Of a DNA stretch of 19,969 nt, positions 5,824-12,600 are shown in pieces. Position 1 is the first letter of the stretch; each line of letters starts with the position of its first letter. A model generated the notes under the pieces. That model did no database searches. It was not told the DNA's origin and worked only from the letters and a program-made list of their open reading frames with translations. Source of the DNA: Pseudolysinimonas_A sp049651805 (lineage in GTDB: Bacteria > Actinomycetota > Actinomycetes > Actinomycetales > Microbacteriaceae); contig NZ_JBASCU010000064.1 in the NCBI RefSeq assembly GCF_049651805.1, positions 1 through 19,969 of the forward strand. Reading direction: 5' to 3'. The position numbers and the translations under genes are program-made.

Positions 5824-6486
5824 ATGTGCGCGAGTTACGGGCTGCAGGTCGAGGCCGCCGACATCCACTCCGGGTTCGCGGTGTTCGACGACCAGGTGCA
5901 GACGGCGGCGCTCGACGGGTGGCTCGAGGAGTTCCGGGACGAGCCCGCGAAACCCACCGGGGTGCACCGCCGCAACCTCAACCCCATCGTGCGCGAGCGG
6001 GAGCGTGACGGTGAACGCCGCCGAACCGTCGACCTCGCCTGGTGGAAGCTCTGGGTGCGCGGTGAACCGGCGAAGTTCCCGGCGATCAACGCCCGCGTCG
6101 AGGGTCTCGTCGGGTCGGGCGCGTGGGGCGGGCCGCTGAAGAGCCGCCGCGGGCTGGTGCCGGCGACGGAGTACTACGAGAAGGGCCACCGCTTCACGTT
6201 GCCCGACGAGCCGAAGGGCCTGTTCGCGTTCGCGGGCCTCTGGAACGTGACGAAGACACCCGACCCCGAGACCGGCCAAGAAGAGTGGATGGTGTCGTAC
6301 ACGATCGTGACCCAACCGGCGGCGCCGCAGGTCGCATCCATTCATGATCGGATGCCGCTGATCGTGCCGCGAGAGCTGTACGACGAGTGGCTCGACCCGA
6401 CGCGCGTGGGCGATCAGGAGCTGCTCGACGAGACGGTCGCGGCCAGCCGGCCGCTCGGCGAGCGGCTCGAAGTCTCCGAACTCTAA
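5824..6486 (+). CDS. SRAP-domain abasic-site processing protein (HMCES/YedK-like)
   Basis: Removal of Met1 exposes Cys2, the residue that forms the thiazolidine DNA-protein crosslink with abasic sites in single-stranded DNA. This requirement fixes the start at ATG 5824, not at the in-frame ATG at 5785. The other active-site residues are visible: N89 (FPAINARVEG), E119 (ATEYYEK) and H174 (SIHDRMP). The spacings N to E (30) and E to H (55) equal those of E. coli YedK (N75, E105, H160). The shift of 14 means the N-terminal part between Cys2 and Asn is longer. The 220-residue protein is expected to be cytosolic and to protect replication forks from abasic lesions. YYEK replaces the common YEW. 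No partner repair gene adjoins it; it converges on the 2TM gene. Confidence 0.93.
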   Translation: MCASYGLQVEAADIHSGFAVFDDQVQTAALDGWLEEFRDEPAKPTGVHRRNLNPIVRERERDGERRRTVDLAWWKLWVRGEPAKFPAINARVEGLVGSGAWGGPLKSRRGLVPATEYYEKGHRFTLPDEPKGLFAFAGLWNVTKTPDPETGQEEWMVSYTIVTQPAAPQVASIHDRMPLIVPRELYDEWLDPTRVGDQELLDETVAASRPLGERLEVSEL

Positions 6487-6508
6487 ACGGGAGGCGCCGG
6501 CTTCTTCG

Positions 6509-6793
6509 TCATGCGGGCGATCTCGGCGTCGACGTCCGCTTCGCTGATGTACGGCGGGTGATGCCGTTGGCGTCGAGGCCGACGAACACCGCTGCGATCG
6601 TCATTCCCAGAATGGGCCAGACCGGCCAGAAGTACGACGTGAAGCCGGTCTGCCGTCCGGTCGAGAAGAACCCGATCGCAACCAGCACCACGATGATCAC
6701 CCCGAAGATCGCGAGCATGATCTTGAAGTCGTTGCGGGCCTTCAGGCGGGCCCGGGCCGCTGCGCGAATCTCATCGGCGTCGCTAATGGGCAA
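6509..6793 (-). CDS. small 2TM-domain membrane protein, C-terminus probably frameshifted
   Basis: The 94-residue protein begins with a charged amphipathic helix (DADEIRAAARARLKARNDF). Two membrane helices follow (about 24-43 and 55-73) with YFWPVWPILG between or in the second, the signature of the 2TM (pfam13239-like) domain. Function is unknown. After GITRR the frame gives TSAKRTSTPRSPA and stops. Adding one base near 6551 would instead give RRYISEADVDAEIARMTKKP and a stop at 6483-6485, an acidic-helix tail that looks far more natural. The apparent start is TTG (6791-6793), unusual and poorly supported. The gene is divergent from the terC leader. Confidence 0.65.
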   Translation of the reverse strand: MPISDADEIRAAARARLKARNDFKIMLAIFGVIIVVLVAIGFFSTGRQTGFTSYFWPVWPILGMTIAAVFVGLDANGITRRTSAKRTSTPRSPA

Positions 6794-6812
6794 AACCCGA
6801 GCGCGGGCCCCC

Positions 6813-6818
6813 TAGACT
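6813..6818 (+). promoter_or_regulatory. -10 box TAGACT upstream of the terC leader
   Basis: TAGACT fits TANNNT and sits about 12 nt before the conserved GGGGAGTA block, as expected for an mRNA that starts just ahead of the riboswitch. No good -35 is seen. Confidence 0.4.
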
Positions 6819-6828
6819 CGTCGCAGCG

Positions 6829-6961
6829 AAGGGGAGTATCCCACCTCGTCGCGGCCGTCATCACGGGTTCCAGCGTTGCAGCCCCGGTCGCGACCGTGCG
6901 CAGCGCCTCGCGGCGGTGCCACGCGGGAGAGACGTTCGGGCCCTGTCCTGTACCCGAAAGG
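6829..6961 (+). promoter_or_regulatory. probable yybP-ykoY-type Mn2+ riboswitch in the terC leader
   Basis: The untranslated leader of about 140 nt upstream of a TerC/Alx gene starts AAGGGGAGTATCCC and contains GTCATCACGGG and GGGAGAGACG. These blocks resemble the conserved parts of actinobacterial yybP-ykoY RNAs, which bind Mn2+ and typically control TerC/MntP-type exporters. At its 3' end TTCGGG (6935-6940) can pair with CCCGAA (6953-6958) around a 12-nt loop. This covers part of the ribosome site GAAAGG (6956-6961), so translational control is plausible. The call rests on pattern memory and gene context; no covariance search was possible. Confidence 0.6.
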
Positions 6962-6967
6962 TAGTTC

Positions 6968-7996
6968 GTGGAATTCTCCATCCCCCTCTGGTTCGAAATC
7001 GGCACCTACGTCGTGCTCGGCCTCATCCTCGCCTTCGACATCACGCTCGCGTTCCGGCGTCCGCACATCCCGTCGACTCGGGAGTCGGCGCTGTGGATCT
7101 CGTTCTACGTCGCCCTGGCGATCGTCTTCGCCGTGTTGTTGCTCGTCTTCAGCGGAGCCGAGCACGCTGGTCAGTTCGTCGCCGGCTGGCTCACCGAGTA
7201 CAGCCTGTCGATCGACAACCTCTTCGTCTTCCTCATCATCATGGCGAGGTTCTCGGTGCCCAGAAAGTATCAGCAGGAGTTGCTGATGGTGGGCATCATC
7301 CTCGCGCTCGTGTTGCGCGGCATCTTCATCCTGCTCGGCGCCGCACTCATCGAGAACTTCTCGTGGGTGTTCTACCTGTTCGGGCTGTTCCTCATCTATA
7401 CGGCCGCGAACCAGGCGTTCACCAGCCACGACGACGAGGCCGAGACCGAGAACAAGCTGATCGGATTCCTGCGGCGGCGCATCGCGATCACCGAACGGTT
7501 CGAGGGCGCGAAGCTGCGCACCGTCGTCGACGGTCGCCGCGTGTTCACGCCGGTCATCATCGTGCTCATCGCGCTCGGAACGACCGACCTGGTATTCGCC
7601 CTCGACTCGATACCGGCGATCTTCGGCATCACCCAGGAGCCGTTCCTGGTATTCACGGCGAACGTGTTCGCGCTGATGGGGCTGCGGCAGCTCTACTTCC
7701 TGCTCGGCGATCTCGTCGACCAGCTCGTCTATCTCAAGTACGGCATCGCCTTCATCCTCGGCTTCATCGGCGTGAAGCTCTTCCTGGGCGCCCTGCACGA
7801 GAACGAGCTGCCGTTCATCAACGGCGGCGAGCCGGTCGAATGGGCGCCCGAGATCGGCACATTCGTCTCGCTCGGCGTCATCGTCGCGGCGATGGCCGTG
7901 GCTGTGATCGCGAGCCTCATCAAGCTGCGGTACGACCGCGCGCGCGGCATCGGCATCGACCACGACCGCATCGACGAGGAACAGGGCGCCGAGTAG
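6968..7996 (+). CDS. TerC/Alx family integral membrane metal exporter
   Basis: The 342-residue protein has about eight transmembrane segments. The TerC signatures are S81-I-D83-N84-L-F-V-F in one helix, T206-D207-L-V-F and A211-L-D213-S-I-P-A-I-F-G-I in another. The buried Asp residues are the proposed metal-transport sites. Relatives (Alx, YceF, YkoY) export Mn2+ or help load metals into exoenzymes; the family name comes from tellurite resistance. Start GTG 6968 has GAAAGG 6 nt upstream, in the hairpin described for the leader. The C-terminus is a short charged cytoplasmic tail. The riboswitch-like leader supports a role in Mn homeostasis rather than tellurite resistance (inference). Confidence 0.92.
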   Translation: MEFSIPLWFEIGTYVVLGLILAFDITLAFRRPHIPSTRESALWISFYVALAIVFAVLLLVFSGAEHAGQFVAGWLTEYSLSIDNLFVFLIIMARFSVPRKYQQELLMVGIILALVLRGIFILLGAALIENFSWVFYLFGLFLIYTAANQAFTSHDDEAETENKLIGFLRRRIAITERFEGAKLRTVVDGRRVFTPVIIVLIALGTTDLVFALDSIPAIFGITQEPFLVFTANVFALMGLRQLYFLLGDLVDQLVYLKYGIAFILGFIGVKLFLGALHENELPFINGGEPVEWAPEIGTFVSLGVIVAAMAVAVIASLIKLRYDRARGIGIDHDRIDEEQGAE

Positions 7997-8073
7997 GGAC
8001 GACCAGCCGGCGGCGGGCGGGATGTTGGGCGCAGGCCGCCCTCGTCACTGCGATGACGAACCGCGTCACCTCG

Positions 8074-8096
8074 GCTGCGGGTCGCCGCCCGTTTTC
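8074..8096 (+). terminator. weak GC hairpin with T-run after terC
   Basis: GCGG (8077-8080) can pair with CCGC (8085-8088), or CGGG with CCCG, followed by GTTTTCGTT. The stem is only about 4 bp. The T-run also lies just before the kinase -10 box, so the assignment is uncertain. Confidence 0.3.
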
Positions 8097-8098
8097 GT

Positions 8099-8104
8099 TA
8101 GTGT
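8099..8104 (+). promoter_or_regulatory. -10 box TAGTGT ahead of the Ser/Thr kinase gene
   Basis: TAGTGT fits TANNNT and ends 7 nt before the GTG at 8112, with no Shine-Dalgarno site between. This suggests a leaderless mRNA and supports GTG 8112 over the in-frame ATG at 8022. Confidence 0.4.
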
Positions 8105-8111
8105 TCCTCAC

Positions 8112-9569
8112 GTGACGCCGCGCGCCGCATCGAGCCCGCCCGAGTTGCCGGGTTACCGCTTCGTGCGTCCACTCGGCACCGGCGGGTTCTCCGACGTCTA
8201 CCTGTACGAACAGGTGCTGCCGCATCGCGTGGTCGCGGTGAAGGTTCTACTCGCCGACATCGGGGCGTCGGCACCCGCGTCGTTCACGAGCGAAGCGAAC
8301 TTGATGGCGCGCCTCTCGACGCATCCGTTCATCGTCACGATCCACGACGCTGGACTCGCGCCCGATGGCCGCCCGTACCTCGTCATGGAGTACTGCTCAC
8401 GGCCCAACCTGGCCGAGCGCTACAAGGCGGCGCCGCTGTCGGTGCCCGACACGCTGCGCATCGGCGTGCAGGTGGCGTCGGCGGTCGAGACGGCGCACCG
8501 CGCGGGCATCCTGCATCGCGACATCAAACCCGGCAACGTGCTCACCAACGACTACGGTTACCCGGCCCTCACCGACTTCGGGATCGCCGCCGGGGGCGAC
8601 TCGGCGCCGACGGGTCGTGACGGCGACGACACCGACCCCGAGGCGTCGACCGGAGGAACGGTGGGGCTTTCGGTGCCCTGGTCGCCCCCCGAGATGTTCC
8701 TCGACATCCCCCAGCACGATGCGCGTTCCGACGTCTTCTCGCTCGCCGCGACCCTGCACACGGTGCTCGCCGGCCGCACGCCGTTCGAGGTTCCGGGCGG
8801 GCCGAACACTCCCGTCGACCTGATGTCGCGCATCGAACGCGGACAGGTCACGGCGCTGCGGCGCGACGACGTGCCGCGCACGCTGGCCGCCGTGTTGACC
8901 CGGGGGATGTCGACGAATCGCGACGACCGCTACTCGAGCGCGCTCGAGTTCGGCCGGGCCTTGCAACGCATCGAACTCGAGCTGGGCTTCGCGCCCACCA
9001 CGCTGGAGATCGCCGACGCCGCCCAGCACGAGAACGTGGTCGTCGCTGCGCCCGACGACGACGAGACCCGGGTTCGCTCGCTGCCGACCGTCGTTCCGGA
9101 TGGGCCAGCGCCGCCCGTCGGCGCGCCGGCATCCACCGAGGTGTCGAAGGGTCACTCGCGCGTGCGACTCGTCGCCGCTCTCGCGGCGGTGCTCTCGGTT
9201 CTCGTGCTCGCCGTCGTCGCGCTGGCGATCGTGCTCGGCGGGGCGGTCGAGCGCCCCGAGACGAACCCGACGCCCGCCTCCAGCGGGGGATCGGCCGTCA
9301 ATCAGGATGCGGTGCCCGTTGCGACCGACGGAGTTGCCGCCCCGAGCCCGGACGGGACCGCGGTGACCTTCACGTGGGTGAATCCCGACCCGCGAGAAGG
9401 CGACCTCTACTACTGGGCTCGCGCCGAGACGCCGTCGTCGAGGGAGGCGCTGCGGGAGCCCGAGGTCACCGTCGACGGGATCGTGCCGGGGAGTCGGGTG
9501 TGCATCAACGTCGAGATCGGGCGGTCGGGCAGAACGTCCGAGCCGCTCGTCATCTGCACCGTGGAGTGA
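8112..9569 (+). CDS. membrane-bound Ser/Thr protein kinase (PknB-like) with FN3-like extracellular domain
   Basis: From GTG 8112 the protein has 485 residues. Residues about 13-270 form a Hanks-type kinase: glycine loop GTGGFSDVYL (from about 22), VAVKV lysine (about 43), HRDIKPGNVL catalytic loop (about 134-143), DFG (about 154) and PWSPPEM at the end of the activation segment. All key residues are present. An acidic juxtamembrane linker follows, then one transmembrane helix at about 352-376. The extracellular part of about 105 residues resembles a fibronectin type III domain (AVTFTWVNPDPREGDLYYWARAE), with two Cys (SRVCINVEI, LVICTVE) that could pair. PASTA repeats, usual in PknB, are absent. 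It heads the surface-protein cluster with a 129-nt gap, so it may sense or regulate the giant protein or the MoxR/DUF58 machinery (inference). Confidence 0.92.
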   Translation: MTPRAASSPPELPGYRFVRPLGTGGFSDVYLYEQVLPHRVVAVKVLLADIGASAPASFTSEANLMARLSTHPFIVTIHDAGLAPDGRPYLVMEYCSRPNLAERYKAAPLSVPDTLRIGVQVASAVETAHRAGILHRDIKPGNVLTNDYGYPALTDFGIAAGGDSAPTGRDGDDTDPEASTGGTVGLSVPWSPPEMFLDIPQHDARSDVFSLAATLHTVLAGRTPFEVPGGPNTPVDLMSRIERGQVTALRRDDVPRTLAAVLTRGMSTNRDDRYSSALEFGRALQRIELELGFAPTTLEIADAAQHENVVVAAPDDDETRVRSLPTVVPDGPAPPVGAPASTEVSKGHSRVRLVAALAAVLSVLVLAVVALAIVLGGAVERPETNPTPASSGGSAVNQDAVPVATDGVAAPSPDGTAVTFTWVNPDPREGDLYYWARAETPSSREALREPEVTVDGIVPGSRVCINVEIGRSGRTSEPLVICTVE

Positions 9570-9607
9570 CAACCGCGCCCGCGCCGTTGTAACCCGACTA
9601 AACGGTG

Positions 9608-9637
9608 TTGGGGGACGAAGAACTGTCATGTTAGGTT
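9608..9637 (+). promoter_or_regulatory. candidate promoter for the giant surface-protein operon
   Basis: TTGGGG (9608-9613), 18 nt, then TAGGTT (9632-9637) give a plausible housekeeping promoter about 60 nt upstream of the ATG at 9699. The leader holds a small hairpin (GCGGA 9661-9665 with TCCGC 9672-9676) and a ribosome site AGGA at 9688-9691, 7 nt before the ATG. Confidence 0.4.
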
Positions 9638-9698
9638 GGGCGGCACTCTCGATTCGCACCGCGGAGCAGGTTCCGCCTTGTGAAAGCAGGAACGACGC

Positions 9699-12600
9699 AT
9701 GGGGATCGTCGGGTCTATCTCCCGGAACCGTAAGGCCGCCGCTTCGGCTCTCGTCATCGCGCTCCTCGCCGGAGTGCCGGTCGCTTTCGCGGTGCTGCAC
9801 GACGGGTTCCCGGTCAGCGACGTCGACCTGCAGGCACGCGATGTCTGGGTGACGAACGGCGATGCCCTGCTCGGCGGTCGGCTCAACCGGCAGATCGAAG
9901 AACTCGACGGCTCCGTCAGCGGTCAGTCCGCCGCCCTCGACGTCGTGCAGAACCCGGCCCACGTCTTTGTCGTCGACCCCGAACTCGGCGCCGTGGCCCG
10001 AGTCGACCCCGCCTACACGACTCTCGTCGAACCCGTCGACATCCCGCCCGGTTCGAGCGTCGCGCTGGGCGGCAGCACCCTCGCGATCCTCTCCCCGCGG
10101 GGTCAGCTCTGGGCGCTCGACGTCGCCAACGCGCTCGTCTTCGACCCGACATCCATACCCGCCGCCGAGCTCGGGCGGGGCGGGCTCGCGACGGTGACCA
10201 CCGAGGGGGTGGTGCTCGCCGCCAGTTTCGCCGACCAGATCGCCCTTCGCATCGAGGCCCCCGGCATCCCGGCGACCTCGACGCCCCTCGCCGTGCCCGA
10301 GAAGGCGCAGATCGCCGCGGTCGGCGACCGGATGGTGCTGTTCGACGAGACGGCGAACCGGCTGGTGCGTGCCGACGGGGAAACCGTCGAACTGCCGGAT
10401 GCCGCCTACCGCCTGCAACAGACCGGTCCGGCTCGCGGTGAGGTGGTGCTCGCGACAGCCACCGCGCTGCTCTACGTGGCCGACGGGGGCGCGGTACGCA
10501 CCGTATCCGCCGATCTCGACGGGCCGGTCGCCGGGCCCGACGACGTGTCGGCGCCCGTCGCGGTCGACGGCTGCGTGCACGGCGCCTGGGGCGGAGCGCA
10601 ACGCTATCTGCTGGTCTGCGACGACGACGACCCGGTCGCGCACGACATCCCGCAGCGCACCCAGGGTTCGCGGCTCGAGTTCCGGGTCAACGGCTCCGTC
10701 GTCGCGCTCAACGACCTCGACAACGGCAACGTCTGGCTGCTCGACGACGAGATGCGGCTCGTCGCGAACTGGGACGAGGTGACCCCGCCCGAAGAGCAGG
10801 AGACGGAGGACGGCGACGAGAAGGCGAGTACGCAGTCGTTCGAAGACACCCTCGCCGAACGCACCGAGACCAACCGTCCGCCGATCGCCCGCGACGACGA
10901 GTACGGCGTGCGTGACGGGCGTACGACGATCCTCGCGGTGCTCGACAACGACACCGACCCGGATGGTGACGTGCTCACCATTGCCCGCCACACCGAGGTG
11001 CCCGCAGCGGTGGGCATCATCGACGTCATCGACGGCGGGCGTGCGCTGCAGTTCACTCCGGCCCTCGGCGCCACGTCGGCGTCGTTCCGCTACACGATCG
11101 ACGACGGCCGGGCCGGCGGCGTTGCGGAGGCCAGTGTCACCGTGCGGGTCACCCCGCACGACAGCAACGCAGCCCCGGCTGCCCAGCGCGAGACGCTCGT
11201 GAGTGTCGAGTCGGGCGGGGCGATCACCTACAACGTGCTGGGCGACTTCCGCGATCCCGACGGCGACGACATCTACCTCGCGGATGCTTCGCCCGCTTCG
11301 AGCGACATCGTGCGCTTCACACCGGATGGCACCCTCACCTTCGAGCACCGCTCCGGCGAGCCCGGCGTCAAGGAGGTCGCGTTCACGGTTTCCGACGGCG
11401 TGCTCGCCAGCAGCGGGGTGCTCGCCGTCAGCGTGGAACCGCGCGGATCGCTCGCCCCCATCGGCACCCCCGACTTCGCCACCGCCTTCGTCGGCGAATC
11501 GGTCGCGATCGAACCGCTGAAGAACGACATCGCCCCCAACGGCGAGGCGCTCACCCTGCTCGACGTCGACGACGTGCCCACCGACGCGATCGTCGCGCCC
11601 AACCGCGAACGCGGCACCGTGACCTTCCAGGCCGCGGCCGCCGGTACCTACTACTTCCTCTACTCCCTTGCCGCCGGGCCGTCGTCGAGCATCGGCATCG
11701 TGCGGGTCGACGTGCTGCCCGACCCCCAGGCGATCCTGCCGCCGATCGCCGTGAAAGACACCGCCTTCCTGCGGGCGGGTGAGCCGACGATCGTCGAGGT
11801 TCTCGTCAACGACGGGTCGCCCGACGGCAGCGTGCTGGCCGTACAGTCGGTCGACACCGGGGGGATCGCGCCCGGCGTCACCGTCGAGGCGCTCGGCAAC
11901 GCCGTCATCCGCATCAGCTCATCCGGCGCTCTGACGACGCAGACGCAGTTCCGCTACACGGTCTCCGACGGCGCGCAGTCGGCCACGGCGGGGGTGACGG
12001 TCGTGCCGGTGCCCCCGATCGTGAACCGGCAGCCGCCGATCGCCCGCGACGACCGAGTGCGGGTGCGGGCAGGGGATGTGGCCAGCGCCGACGTGCTCGC
12101 CAACGACGAACACCCCGATCAGTCGCTGCTGGTGCTCGCGGCCGAGCTCGTCGAGACTGCGGACGCGGGCGACGGGCTGGTGTTCGTCGGTGACGGAACG
12201 GTGCGATACCAAGCCGGCGAGACGCCCGGTGAGTTCAGCGTCGTCTACCGCGTCGCCGACCAGTACGGCGAATCGGCGACGGCTCGCGTGACATTCGTGG
12301 TCGTCGGCGCCGACGACGAGACCAACCAGCCACCGGTACCGCTCCCGCAGACGGCGCGCGTGTTCGCCGGCGCCACGATCCCCATCGAATTGCCGCTCGA
12401 CGGGATCGACCCCGATGGTGACTCCGTCGTCATCGTCGGGCTCGAACGGACGCCCGCTCTCGGGGTCGTCGACGCCGTGAGCCCCACGAGTATCCAGTAC
12501 ACAGCGGATCGCGCCGCCGGCGGCACCGACACGATCGGGTACGTCGTCGAAGACTCCTTCGGCGCGCAAGCCGTCGGCATCCTCACGATCGGGGTCATCC

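Noticed and set aside
8022..8111. Kinase start at ATG 8022
   Set aside because: The 30 extra codons have poor coding character and overlap the terminator-like hairpin and the -10 box.
8397..11348. 983-codon open frame on the minus strand
   Set aside because: It is antisense to the kinase and giant protein genes, is Arg/Asp/Gly/Val-rich with no domain sense, and is explained by G/C-biased third positions of the plus-strand genes.
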